The notes under the pieces: model-generated
Seen by the model: the letters and a program-made list of their open reading frames with translations, nothing else
Database searches by the model: none
What the model was told of the DNA's origin: nothing
NCBI GenBank assembly: GCA_003255025.1
Contig: QANY01002420.1
Location: forward strand, 1,383,543-1,447,542
Origin: Datisca glomerata
Taxonomy: Eukaryota; Streptophyta; Magnoliopsida; Cucurbitales; Datiscaceae
Direction: 5' to 3'
Length of the DNA stretch: 64,000 nucleotides
Made by a program: the position numbers and the translations under genes
In this document: piece after piece, positions 11,069 through 22,399 of the stretch
Numbering within the stretch: position 1 is the stretch's first letter
Layout: each line of letters begins with the position of its first letter

Positions 11069-11446
11069 TAGTTTTTATTAATTTAATTAGTTTTTATGGA
11101 TTGAATATTTTGGATTAATGACTATATTTTGTATGAATAATATACTATTAATTGATCAATATATTTTGGTTTATGAAAATGTTTAAGTAATTTGTAGAAT
11201 GATATTTTTTATCATATTCATAATATATTGTTATATTAATATTTATTTATAAATTTTAAAGCCGTATTTTTAGTACCGAATTTTTGAAAAGAAAACGTAT
11301 GATACTCGTTTAAAATCCGTATATGAATTTTTACGTATCACGTATTATTAACTAACTTTTAGTCAAATGTTTGACAATTAAATTCCCGAATTATACATGC
11401 CGAATAATACTACGTATTTTTGCCGTCCCTGAATTAACTAACTATG
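9655..11446 (+). mobile_element. 3' half of the hAT transposon
   Basis: This half runs from the transposase core to the 3' terminal inverted repeat at 11434-11446. Its reverse complement CATAGTTAGTTAA matches the 5' end at 10 of 13 bases. The subterminal region 11240-11430 is AT-rich with 'acgtat' and 'taatac' motifs like the 5' subterminal part. It is followed by the 8-base target copy gtttcatc. Confidence 0.75.
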
Positions 11447-11454
11447 GTTTCATC
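11447..11454. repeat. hAT target-site duplication, direct-orientation copy
   Basis: gtttcatc immediately follows the 3' terminus and is the reverse complement of 8496-8503. Family X sequence resumes after it with a purine-rich stretch. Confidence 0.7.
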
Positions 11455-12240
11455 TAAGGAAACTGAGAAGAAGAAAGGAAGAAATACAAAAATTGAAAAA
11501 AGTGAAAGTGGATAAAGGAAAAGGTGAAAGTGGAGAAAGAAAAAAGTGAAAACGATGAAAGAAGAAGTGAAAAATGAAAAGAGAAAGAAAGGAAATGAAA
11601 GAGAACAGAGAAAGATAAAGTGAGAAGAATATGAAAGAATAGAGGAAATTTGCTAAGTCTTGAAGAAAGGAAAAATACAAAAACATACAAAAGACTAACG
11701 GTTGTATCAGCAACGGCACCTCTAACATAAGGGTTGACAACAACATCCACAACAGGGAGATTAACAAAGTCTGTCAAATACCAGCTTGAAAAACTATGTT
11801 CTCAAAACATACTCGTAAACTGAAATGCTCAAATCAAGTCCTATCAATACCAAGTTGAAGCCTCACTCAAAGCGGAAATGGGGCCATGGTTATTTATTTG
11901 AACTTAAGTCTTTGAAAATTGACAGTTCATAAGTCCCTCTCAAAGTAGAAATGGGAGAAACTCTCCAAGGAACCTTTAGCAAAGAAAATGGGAGAAACTC
12001 TTCAAGGAGCCCGTAGCGAAGGAAACGGGAGAAACACTCCAAGGAGCCCGTAGCGAAGGAAACGGGAGAAACTCTTTAAGGAGCCCGTAGCGAAGGAAGC
12101 GAGAGAAACTCTCCAAAGATCTCGTAGCAAAGAAAATGAGAGAAACTCTCCAATAAGCCCGTAGCAAAGGAAAGGGGAGAAACTCTATCAATAAGCCCGC
12201 AGCAAAGGAAATGGGAGAAACTTTGTCAATAAATGCAGAT
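11455..12240 (+). repeat. Purine-rich block and 37-bp tandem array
   Basis: A GA-rich stretch (11460-11650) precedes a linker that matches the reverse complement of 57260-57600 ('aaatggggccatggtt ... gaacttaagtctt'). Then come about eight units with 'gggagaaactctccaaggagcccgtagcgaagg' at an exact 37-base spacing (for example 11953, 11990, 12027, 12064 and 12101). It belongs to family X. Confidence 0.8.
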
Positions 12241-12693
12241 CACCAAACTCAAACTCATGTGATGCAATTATAAAATGGTACACTCGCTCATTACTCATTT
12301 TAGTAAAATATTATGTTATTATTCTTGTACGATATTCTTTTTGCAGAGCTTAACGGACGAGAAGAGGAAAAGATAAATGAAGAAAACATGAAATTTTTAT
12401 CAATGAGCCTAAAGTGAAAGGAACAAAAAGGCGTACTAGCAAATAAATGGGGAATAATCATCATGAACAATAAGCTGACAATTAAGTTACTCGACAATCG
12501 CAAAGCATTGTAAAACGGGAATGGAAGAACATAACGACAGAAATAAAGGAGGAAGTCGTCGACAATCACAAATTACATTGCATGTTTCCAAGAAGCACGT
12601 GAGAATATAAACGGGCATATGCAACGTCAGAACATGAAAAGATGATCATTACACATCAACGAATAAAATTCCGTTGAGTGTAATGGGGGCCAA
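12241..12693 (+). other. 3' untranslated part of family X copy 1, with polypurine tract
   Basis: No coding potential was seen. Just before the 3' LTR the sequence contains a purine tract 'aatgggggcca' at about 12681-12691, in the position of a polypurine tract. Confidence 0.5.
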
Positions 12694-12885
12694 TGTACAG
12701 GCAAAATTTCACACGACATATGATAAAATCTAGACCGAAGACTCCATCGAAAAGTAGATAGAGCGAGAACCGCATGACCAACTAGGTGGTTATAACGAAT
12801 AGACCAATCATAAAAGTACATTGATTGTTGACATGGCAATCCAAAAAGAAGCTAATCAAGACCATTGGATTGATTTGTGAGGTGA
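12694..12885 (+). repeat. 3' LTR of family X copy 1, truncated
   Basis: It begins TGTACAGG and follows the 5' LTR through 'gtacattgattgttgacatggcaat' and 'gaccattggattgat'. It diverges at about 12880, so only the first third of the LTR is present. It is closer to the 60.4-60.9 kb LTR in 'atctagaccgaagactcc' than to the 5' LTR of this element. Confidence 0.7.
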
Positions 12886-13089
12886 CTCTTGGTCCCAACC
12901 TATTTGTAACACTAACCCTCTCCCGCGACCGTTTTCAGTTCGTTCTTGTGTCTGACATTTCAGTTCGATCCCTATCTTCTCTTCTTACGCATGGGGAGCT
13001 CTCCCATGTATTCTATTTGCCTCTTTTTGATAGGGTTTTGGGGCTTTTTCGGTGTAAATATTTGAACACGCCTGTGCCTTCCACCAGAC

Positions 13090-14147
13090 GATTTCTGAAT
13101 GCGGCCGCGACCACAGCCTCATCACATCTGATAATGCCAATCTTCTCACTATTAAACCTCTAGATGTATTCCCTCAGGGGATCATCCCTCTTCTGGAGTA
13201 CAATAAAAAGGCCATGTGCCTCTTTAATCATTGTTTTGCTACTCTCAATCTACTCTATATAGAGTGTTACCAAGTGAGAGAATGAATGTATGGAACGGGT
13301 TTCTAGGCTCCCAAACCATGTGATGGCGGCCCCTTTTAGAATTGAGGTGAATTGTAGCATAACATTCCCTCTAGCTTATCCTCTGGAATGCATGCTCCTG
13401 ACATTACCTGCTTATAGAGCAAAATATGATTAGTAGGATTAGAGGTACCAGTATACATTTTGAATTTCAGAGTGGTGACTGCCTCAAACCATGTACTACC
13501 GCGGTTGAGGCTCTGCTCTTCCCTTTGTCCTTTGTGTCCAAGCGAGTGACTCTCAAATGAAAATCTCTGTTTCGCTCAGCAATCTCATCCGCATCTCGAT
13601 CGCATCCGTGCTCTTCCCCATGATACTTTCACCTTCTTCTCTCAGCTTCGTTATGAACCCTTTGGGTCTGACGGGAGTGGTGGCGGGAATGGCGCGCGTA
13701 ATGACTTGAGCAATGTGAGTCCTCCCTGATCTCACCACGTGGTTCCCCTTCTCCTTCAGGTATGCGAGGTGCATTTCAGTTATGATCCCCTCCTTCTTGA
13801 GCCTAGGGATCTAGTGTTAGGTTAGGGTTGTACCTTTCTTCTGTGTCACGTCCGTGCACAACCTGATGATGGGGAGTGCGTTTTCTTCTTCTCTCAATCC
13901 TCTCTTCATCTCTACCTTCCTTCTTAAGGTCAGCAATTTCCTTGGTGAGGTGCTCCACTTTCTGCAACATGAGAATGATGGTTGGATTAGTGTCATTATG
14001 TAGTTGCAGACATGTCAGATTTGCTAGTGGAGCTATGTGAACCGAGCTCTGCTCCTTTGTTGCTTCTATCAGGTTTCTGGTGATATTACTGACTGATGTG
14101 TCCTCAGAGTGGTCGCTTTATCCCAGATTCGCTCTTGTGTTCACCAT
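13090..14147 (-). pseudogene. Gypsy (Tat-like) gag
   Basis: A start codon at 14147 on the minus strand opens MVNTRAN, the usual opening of gag in Tat-lineage Gypsy elements. A charged coiled-coil-like segment follows (KVEHLTKEIADLKKE, then RIERRRKR), with stops after about 90 codons. Further along, the capsid region is recognisable in shifting frames: YTGTSNPTNHILLYKQVM, then HMVWEPRNP, then TMIKEAHGLFIVLQKRDD and LREYI. The frame is broken several times, and the sequence ends near 13090, so protease and pol are absent. Confidence 0.75.
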
Positions 14148-14210
14148 TGCGATAGCCAATTTGATTCTTACATTTTTAAGCTTCAAAGAAGATATTCGAC
14201 TTGTCAAAGT

Positions 14211-14237
14211 CCCCACAGACGGTGCCAAACTTTAGAT
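14211..14237 (-). other. Primer-binding site of Gypsy element D
   Basis: On the minus strand the sequence reads TTTGGCACCGTCTGTGGGGA. The TGGCGCCGTCTGTGGGGA type of site is widespread in plant Tat/Gypsy elements; one base differs here (A for G). It separates the LTR from gag. Confidence 0.75.
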
Positions 14238-14973
14238 GCTCGAAATCTACCGTTAGATCGAATTGCCACATATCACCTGATGAATTCTACAATATGCAAG
14301 ATAATGAAACAATGAAGGATTATCTCGACACTAGTGTGGTGCCCAGCCTAATACACTTCGACGCTCAAGTCAGTAGGTGTATTTAAAATTATATTATTGA
14401 GGGTTGAGAGAATGCATACCGTCTTTGTGAAGAATAACCATCTATTTATACTGAATGAAAGAAAACATTTGAAGAATATTTTCCTTAGACCAGTTGATTT
14501 TCAGTTATTATCTTATCACTTCAAACAACTTTGAGATTATTTTGAGTTGTTGAGATCGTGTTTCTATTACATCGGAAGGGATGATCCTTCAGACACGATG
14601 GGCCCTCGGTCATCTTGGTGACCTCAGACATGATGAGCCATCTGTCATCTTGGTGACCTTAGACAGGATGAGCCCTCAGTCATTTTGGTGTTCTTGGACA
14701 ATATGAGCCCTCAGTCATCTTGGTGACCTCGGACATGATGTGCCTTCACTCATCCTAGTGACCTCAGACATGATGAGCTCTCGGTCATCTTGGTGACCTC
14801 GGACAAGATGAGCCCTCGATCATCTTGGTGATCTTGGGCCCTATAAAATGGGTCTGTCTCCTAAGGCGCTTGGGCTGGGGGCTTATGGGTCTTCCATTAT
14901 AAGAAAAATGTTGGGTCTTGCCCTAAATCCTCATCTGAAGTGGGCTGTGGACACGTGTTTTTTTATCCCCACA
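14238..14973 (-). repeat. 5' LTR of Gypsy D with a 36-38-bp internal array
   Basis: On the minus strand it begins TGTGGGGATAAAAAAACACG at 14973. Between about 14585 and 14835 it holds about seven copies of a 36-38-base repeat with 'cttggtgacctcagacatgatgagccctcggtcat'. The part at 14460-14545 matches 36660-36780 and the near-identical 41100-41220. Confidence 0.7.
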
Positions 14974-15600
14974 TGCACATGTTATTTTTCTAATTTTTAT
15001 TGAAATGATGTATTTACAAAATACTTTCTGAAAGAGTATATTCTTACTAATTTTCTATAATAATAACTTTCTACTAATCTAATGTCGCTCTCCATACGTA
15101 ATTAGATAATACTAAATGATATAACTTAATAAAAATATATATTTAGAAATATGTAGAAATTTATAATTCTTAGATAGATGTATAGAAACTACATCTCCCG
15201 TCTCTCCCTTTGTCTTTGGGTAAACTCAAGACACGGTCGGTTGCATCTACTCCGTTTAGCCAAATTTGAGTAGATAAGTTTTGATGAAAAAAGAAAAATA
15301 TGTAAGAGATTTTTAATACAAAAGTAATTAGGTCAGATCTCAAAACTATAGTCTTCACCCCATTTTTCATCAGCTATGAAGTTTTCCAAGACTCCCTCCA
15401 TTCTCCTCTTTGTTCACTCTTTTCCTTTCTACTCTTTTTTGTTCTCTTTCTCATTTTGACTTCCTTTACAACCTCTCATCTCCCACTTTTTTTCATATCT
15501 TCTTATTTCCATTCTCTTCTCTTATCTTCTCTTTATTAGGATCTGGTTTGTACTTTTAATTTGATGAATGAATTTTAAATAAAAAAATATGGATAATTTT
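14974..15600. other. Unassigned AT-rich DNA
   Basis: AT-rich DNA with CT-rich stretches at 15390-15540. No coding sequence, LTR or terminal repeat was recognised. It forms the left flank of Copia B. Confidence 0.5.
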
Positions 15601-15601
15601 T

Positions 15602-17150
15602 TTATTTAAAAAACACGATGTTGGATGTTGTGTTGGCAAGGTTTTTATATTCAAGACACGATATAGGTGGTTTAGGTAGAATGTAATGTCGGTCATATAA
15701 AATTTGTCTTATCCAAGACAGTTCAGTTGCTGTATTGACAATGGCTTTATATTCAGCTTCTGTTAAAGATCTATCTGTCATGAAAGATGATGTAGCCTGT
15801 TGTGGACCTCCTATTAGAAGGATCACCTACTAAATCTGCATCACTAAAGGCCTATAAACAAAGAGAACCTGGTCTAAAGAGAAAACCCATTAGATATGGC
15901 GCCAATAATAAACCTTAATGTCCTTTTAACTGTAGTAAAATGAGTTGAAGTTGGGGCATGAACTGACAGACCCTATTCATAGCTAGACTGATATCTGGTC
16001 TAGTGAAGGTTAAATATTACAAAGAACTAACTAAACTCCTAGATTCTATGATATTAGAGAGAGGAGATCCAACATGACTGTATAATGAAGACTTAGTGGA
16101 GCAAGGTGAGGAGCAAGGTTTTGCTTCAATTATTCATGCATTTAAGAGAAGGTCTTAAGCATACTTGTGTTGATTGGCAAATATGCCAGCAAAAGATCTT
16201 GTAATCTCAAGCCCCAAGAAGTATTTTAGAGAGCCAAAGCATGTTCAAATTTCTACTGAATATAAGTAATCAGTTGTCCAATATAGGTTGTATCAATACC
16301 TCTTACCATTATATCATCTACATAAAGAAGTAAATATATGAGAGAGTTATTTTTAGCGTTAACAAATAAAGAAGTGTCAGCTTGGGAGGCAAAAAAACCA
16401 AGTGTAAGAAGCTGAGGTGCAAAGGTATCAAACCAGGCCCTTGGAGCCTTCTTTAGACCATAAAGAGAATTATGAAGTTTGAAAACATGATTAGGAAATT
16501 TAGAGTTGACAAACCCGGAATGAATCAAATAAACTTCTTCATCTAATTGAGTATGTAAGAAAGCATTCTTAATATCTAATTATCTTAAAGACCAACAATA
16601 TTGAGCAACAGGAGATGTGATAATTCTTATAGTTGGTTTCTTGATAACATGGCTAAAAGTTTCATTATAATCAAACTCAGCTTCTTGATGGAAGCCTTTA
16701 GCCATATGCCTAACCTTGTGTCTAGCAATTGAACCATTAGGGTGATATTTGAGCTTGTACACCTATTTATAACCTACCATGTTTTTATGGGGAGGGACAG
16801 GAACTAAGGACAAGGTACCTTGACTCAATAAAAAATTAGACTTGTGTTGCATTAAACCAGTCCATTTATGCAGTTTGGATGTAGAAGAGAAGGATGTAGG
16901 TTCAAGAGCTTTATATATTTGAGATGTAAGAAATGCACGTTTCTTAAAGATGCCAGATTTTAATCTAGTTTGCATTTGATGTCTATTGATTTGAATGAGA
17001 GGACCACACATATTAGAATCAAGAGATGAAGCTAAATGAGTACAGGCAGGATCAACATTTAGATCAATAGTTAAATCATGAGAAATATAAGGAAAATTCT
17101 GAGAAGAAAGAGGTTGTGAAAGAAGCATATAAGCTTGAACCAAACTTTAA
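15602..17150 (-). pseudogene. Copia B, downstream half: linker, reverse transcriptase and RNase H
   Basis: Minus-strand pieces run in normal Copia order. 17143-16763 is the integrase/RT linker (MQTRLKSGIFK, GTLSLVPVP, KNMVGYK). 16762-16253 is reverse transcriptase (KLKYHPNGSIARHK, YGLKKAPRAWF, and the catalytic LYVDDI at 16313-16324). 15826-15605 is RNase H (SLTEAEYKAIVNTATELSWI), ending prematurely. Frames are broken between pieces. The missing upstream half is at 26989-28410, separated by the insertion of Copia A. No 3' LTR was found. Confidence 0.85.
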
Positions 17151-17158
17151 GATTCAGA

Positions 17159-19325
17159 TGTTGGGCATAGTACACTCAAAGCAAGTGTTTAGACATTTTT
17201 AATATGAAATTAATGAAATTATAATTTTCTTATAATTGTTCTTTTGAATTATTATTGAATAATTTATATAAATATATGAAAATTTCATATTCATTAATGA
17301 TACTATGATCTTGTAAGTATGAGAGGATTAAGATCATAGATAATGAATAAAATAGTCCGCAACATATTAAAATATGAAATCTTTAATGAATGATTGCTAA
17401 TACAGTTCACTAAGTATTTTGAATGCATGTGATTTAGATCTGGATCACTGATGTGGATAGACATCTTAATGAATGCACTTTATATAATTATATTATATAG
17501 GACAAGACCGATGTGGATTAATATCTTTACTAACCTACCATTTATCATAAAGATTTAATACACATCAAATCTGATGATCAAATGTAGATCAGTCTGAATC
17601 CTGAGTAGTTATGAACTCTTATGCATGTCTACTGGAGTTTTTGATTTACTTGTTAAGGTTTGTTCGTAAAACAAACTAGTGACTTTTGTTTTAGAGATTT
17701 AGTAATATGGATGGCTGGGAACATGATTTTACAATATCTTTAATCCAATCTTTCCTAACAAATCGTATATTGGTTCTCTTAAGTGTTAATTCTAGAAGTG
17801 GATGGTTATTGAGCTCATATTTATAATAGAATTATAAATTGGTCATTCATTAATGAATTAATGATACTTAAGGATCAAGAGGTAATTAGAAGGGTAAACG
17901 ATAATTTTGACCAGCTATAATTTACAAACCAATAATTGGAGGACAGAACTACATGAAATGATTATATTAATTGACTACACGAGAATACTCTGTAAATATA
18001 TTTTGTAATTTCTAAGAAAGCAATTTCATATTTAAAGTGGAGTAATAATAGAATTGATAAACGATATTATTTAATTAAAGAGTTTAATTAATAATCTGAT
18101 TTATTGAAACTTCGAATTATGGGTTCATGGTCCCCAAGCCACCTCTGTGCTACATAGTCTAGGGTGTGAATATTTCAGGACATGAGAAAAAGACTAACTT
18201 GTGAAAGGAATTAAATTTTTGGGATAAGTATAAATTTATGAGATAATTATGTGTAATTAATTAATTAAGTTATTTAATGTAATTTTTGGAAATTACAATT
18301 AAATAAATATATCGATTATTTTTGTGGTAGTTGATAAGTGATTTAGCATATCTAATTTATTAAATTAAATAATGCTAAATTCTAATTTATTAAATTAAAT
18401 AATGCTAAATTATTATGAGATAATAATTAAGAAATTGAATTAACTAAATCTGTTATTTGTGACTAACAATTAGTTTAGTTGATTGGGGTAATCAGATAAT
18501 TTAATTTTAAATTAAGTAATATATATATATGATTAAAATAAATAATAAATTTAAAAAAATTATCACGTGACATGTTGGACTGCCACATGTCAATCACTGA
18601 TTTTTGAATCAAATATTGACATGAGTGACTGTAGTGCCACATAGCACTACAGTGACATGTGGCATACTGAAATGCCTCACGGCACTACAGTGGTTGCGTG
18701 ACTCTGTAGTGTCATGAGGCACTACAGTTCTACACGGCACACTACAGTGCCGTGTAGCACTCTAGTGTTGCTCAATTGCAATGAGTCCCACAGCGATGGT
18801 ACATTAATAATAATTTAGTATTTTATAAATCTCTAAAAAATGATAAGCTTTGACCTAGAAGAGAGATATAGATATTATCCATTGGTCTGAGTGTGCACAA
18901 CTGTGTGATTAAATATTAATAAAAAAAACTCTGTGAGTTTTCCTAATTTTCTCTCACTGTACTCATTCTCTGAATCTCTAGATCTCAGGTGTTGAGTATA
19001 TCTAGAGATAGAAAAATGTTTTTGATTTATTCTACGTGCCCACACAAGCCTGAATGTGTTTAAGAATTGGTTTGAAAAATCTTGATGTGGATCTCGCAGT
19101 CCGTTGTTCGTGAGATTATATGTTCATTATTTACAAAGGTGATTGATAAGACTAGAAGAGGTATAATTCTTATCTTTGTATGTCTTAAATTTAATGTATA
19201 GATATTTTTCGTTTAAAAGTTTTTGCTTCGAAACTGTGGCGTCGTATTTGTTTTCATTTTCAATCGATAAATTTTAATTTTTTTGAATGCCACGCCCCCG
19301 TCGCGCGTCGCCGTCGATTCCAATA
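17159..19325 (+). repeat. 5' LTR of Copia A
   Basis: Matched along its length by 24986-26988. Relative to that copy it has an extra segment of about 85 bases near 17340-17450 and a 30-base tandem duplication near 18348-18410. The region 18560-18790 holds a cluster of short inverted repeats built on 'cactacagtgccgtg'. Confidence 0.9.
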
Positions 19326-19327
19326 AT

Positions 19328-19340
19328 CAGTATCATAGCG
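19328..19340 (+). other. Primer-binding site of Copia A (tRNA-Met type, decayed)
   Basis: Immediately after the 5' LTR the sequence CAGTATCATAGC matches TGGTATCAGAGC, the initiator-Met primer site typical of plant Copia elements, at 9 of 12 bases. Confidence 0.6.
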
Positions 19341-21160
19341 ATATTTATATATGTATGTGTTAAATACTGTGTGGGTGTTCTTGCATTTTTCATTATATAT
19401 TTTGATATGTACGAATGAATGGATGATTATATTTTTTTGAATGTATGGTTGTATGATGACTTTTGGGTTTAGGCTTTGTTCTTATTTTTCTTAGATCTTG
19501 TGTAAGCCGTTTTGGACATAGGAATTTTTGTAAATTTATTTTGAATATTATGTTGTAAAAATTTCATACGCGAGAAGATGAAGAACGCACGAGACGAACG
19601 AGGAGAAGAAAAGAGAAATAGGAATTTCGTTAAGGAATTCCGGCACCAGCACCAGCACTATTATTGCCGGCACTGGCGCTTCCGGCACCAGCAATATGAT
19701 TGCCGGCACTGGCGTCGCCGTAATCCAATGGCAGAATCACCGTCAGAAAATTTTGGGGCTGCAGCGCCAGCGGCATCTCCGCCGTTAGGGGCGTCGGTGG
19801 TTGGACCGCGGGCAGTAATTGTTGTAATTGCCTTGGTATATTTCATAGAAACCCTGATACCGCGTCCCCCTATCCTTGTGATGCTTCGCGAAAAACCTAA
19901 TCCTATCTTTTATCTTTTAGTTATATAATTTAATGTAATTTTAAAATTAGTTATTGTTTTTAATTTTTGAAAATTAAAATTAATTCATTAATTGGTTTGA
20001 CCCAAGTTTTATAAGCCATTTAAATTATTTTTTGACTAATTAAATTCAATAAATTTTAGAAATATATTCTAGAAGTCCTCTTTTTAATTTATTTTAATTT
20101 TTCAAAGGTTGTAAAAAATACTTAATAGGCACTCGGTTCATCATTCGTTTATTTAATTGTTTAAATAAATTTTTATTGATTTGATTTATAACATGACCAT
20201 ACAATAGTCGATCACGTGCTATATATGAAAACTCACACAATTTTATTTAATCATGCATTTCATTAGTAGAAACATGATTGATTAGGACTCTCCTAATTTG
20301 TTTATATGAATTATGTTAGAAAATCAATTGCATGTAAACTGTAAAGCTTTAAGTGGTTAAACTTGGTAATCACAATTGTCTAAAAACCTTAATAACCTTT
20401 CAGATAACCAACTTTATTAAAAAGTTTTATTACTGTTTGATGAATGTAATTAATTAATATTCTAAGTTCACCTAATTTGATTTAGATTCTTTAAAAGGTT
20501 AAATGAACTTAGACCAATATGATTGAATTAATAATTAATTTTACATCTATAAGGTTAATTTAACTAGTAATTAAGTTGGCATTGATTGATTAGTTAAATA
20601 GAAACACATTAATTATAAAATAGTGAGGGGGACAAGGTTGACATGTCAATGTAATCAATGGTCTCCATTATTTGTGCAACGTCGTGAGATACAGAGAGGG
20701 ACTCAAGATGGCTTTATTTTCATTCTCCTAAGAAAGTTTTCGAACTGTATCAATATCAAGGTTAAACTTCTTAAGAAGATAGGACTAAGTGATGTAGTTT
20801 AGACTTGACCGACCCTAAGACGGCATATTCAAAATCAAGTTATGGAATCTGAAATAATGAGTTACACTCACAAAGTCACAATTAAACTTTGAGTGTATAA
20901 TTTTGACTTGACCAAATAAGCGATACCTTATTGTTAAAAGAGAAAATATGAGATATTTTGAGTTTTAATTAATAAGGATGAGAATATCTCATAAATTAAT
21001 ATGACTGACCCTAAGACGACACATTAATTGTTAGGTTGTCTTATTATGGATTAATTATTATTAAAATTATGTGTTTGATATGTTATCACCTTTACTTTCT
21101 GAATCTCTTGATATTTATTAATATTATATTAAATGATGTATGTTTCATTTTTTAGTTATT
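19341..21160 (+). other. Leader of Copia A, no recognised gene
   Basis: A 1.8 kb untranslated-type leader. It contains a 116-codon ORF (19578-19928) over a GC-rich island with two copies of a roughly 42-base repeat ('ttccggcaccagcac ... tgattgccggcactggcg'). The ORF's predicted sequence is His/Arg-rich, then Pro/Ala-rich, and matches no family I know. The rest is AT-rich, with two copies of a 'gaccctaagacg' motif (about 20811 and 21006). Confidence 0.5.
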
Positions 21161-21162
21161 AA

Positions 21163-21948
21163 TATGTCTACCATGGACAACCCTATTACTACTTTACTTG
21201 CATTTGAAAAACTTTATGGTGATAATTTCATAAGATGGAAGTCGAATTTGAATTTGATGTTAATGTGTGAGAACCAAAAATTTGTTCATACTGAGGAATG
21301 TCCTCAGGAGCCCGCTGCCAATGCCCCTAAGAATGTTAGGGATAAGTTTGATACTTAGATTCAGTCCAACGACCAAGCTAAGTCTAATAACAAGGCGATG
21401 TTTGGGTAACAGTCTGATCAAAATTGTCATGAGGCTAGTAGGAGCTACATGACTTGTAAGATGAAGAAAGGTACTTCTGTGCGTTAAATGTTTTGAACAT
21501 GATCAACATAATACATGAAATAGAAGTACATGGGGCTACCATTGATGAAGAAACTTAACTCAGCATTATACTTGAGTCGCTCACACCTACTTTTTCCGCA
21601 TTCACTACCAACGATGCTATGAACAAGTTGCAATTCAACATGATCCAGTTATTGAATGAACTAGAGACTTTTGATTCACTCAACAAGAGTACGACTAAAG
21701 AGGGTCGGGTAAATGGTGCTGACTAAAAGCCTTCTTACACTGTTGATAATGGTAATAAAAAGAAGAAGAATAATGGTAAGAGCAAGAGTAAGAATAAGAA
21801 AGGGAAAGAAGCCAAGACATCACCTAAAGTTAAAAAAAAACAAGAACGACAACAAGTCCAAGGAAAAATGTTTACATTGTAGGGTTGAAGGTCACTGGAA
21901 GAGAAATTGTAACAAGTATATCTCAGAGCTGAAAAAGAGAGGTAAATA
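21163..21948 (+). pseudogene. Copia A gag
   Basis: From the start codon at 21163 the frame gives LLAFEKLYGDNFIRWKSNLN and CENQKFVHTEECPQEP, typical of the gag of this Copia group. A stop follows at 21356. The remainder continues in other frames (for example MKKGTSVR near 21460) to a CCHC zinc knuckle at about 21869-21910 (CLHCRVEGHWKRNC). About four stops or shifts interrupt it, so no full-length capsid protein could be made. Confidence 0.85.
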
Positions 21949-21989
21949 AGATTTACTTGTACTTGAAACTTGTTTAGTGAAATATGATT

Positions 21990-22140
21990 TGTCATCCTGA
22001 ATATTGAATTTAAGAGCCACTAACCATGTATGTTCTTCTTTGTAGATGCTTGGTTCATCAAGGGAGTTGGTTGATAGCGAGGTGATAATGAGAGTTGGCA
22101 GTGGTGCACTCGTTTCAGAAAATCATTGGGAACAATCCGT
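21990..22140 (+). pseudogene. Copia A protease remnant
   Basis: The segment IL-N-L-R-ATNHVCSS aligns with the usual ILDSGATNHVCSS. The catalytic DSG triplet is lost (Asp to Asn, Ser-Gly to Leu-Arg). A stop follows shortly afterwards. Confidence 0.65.
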
Positions 22141-22399
22141 TTAAGCTTTGGAAATGGTTTTCTTGTTTTGAACAATGCTTATTTTATTACTACTTTTTCG
22201 AGAAATTTGATATCTTTATCATTACTGCATGAACAATTACTTGATATTTCTTTTATTAATAATCAGTTTATTATTCCGAATAATGGATTCAATTTTTGTC
22301 ATGCAAAAGTTTTGAATGGACTCTATATACTTAAACCGACTGAACATGTGTTAAATAATTCAAAATTGGTTAAGATAGTAAATCCTAAAAGTAATAAAC

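Larger units (their letters stand above)
3389..12885 (+). mobile_element. Large non-coding LTR retroelement, family X copy 1, hosting a hAT insertion
   Basis: A 5' LTR (3389-3931) is followed by a primer-binding-like site. After 9 kb of array-rich sequence come a purine tract and a truncated 3' LTR (12694-12885). A second copy of the same LTR and leader lies inverted at 56.7-60.9 kb, which is how the boundaries were set. I found no gag or pol reading frame of its own. Length, lack of coding sequence and tandem arrays resemble LARD-type elements; that class assignment is inference. A hAT transposon inserted between 8495 and 11446, and part of that region was later inverted (about 6905-9655). 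Confidence 0.65.
13090..14973 (-). mobile_element. Tat-like Gypsy element D, 5' end only
   Basis: It consists of a 5' LTR (about 14238-14973), a primer-binding site and a degenerate gag, all on the minus strand. Its LTR shares sequence with 36660-36780, so it and element E below are one family. It is truncated near 13090, close to the truncated 3' LTR of family X. Confidence 0.7.

Noticed and set aside
19578..19928. 116-codon ORF with a His/Arg-rich then Ala/Pro-rich sequence in the Copia A leader
   Set aside because: It covers a GC-rich short tandem repeat in an untranslated leader of an old element, has no recognisable domain, and its opposite strand is equally open.
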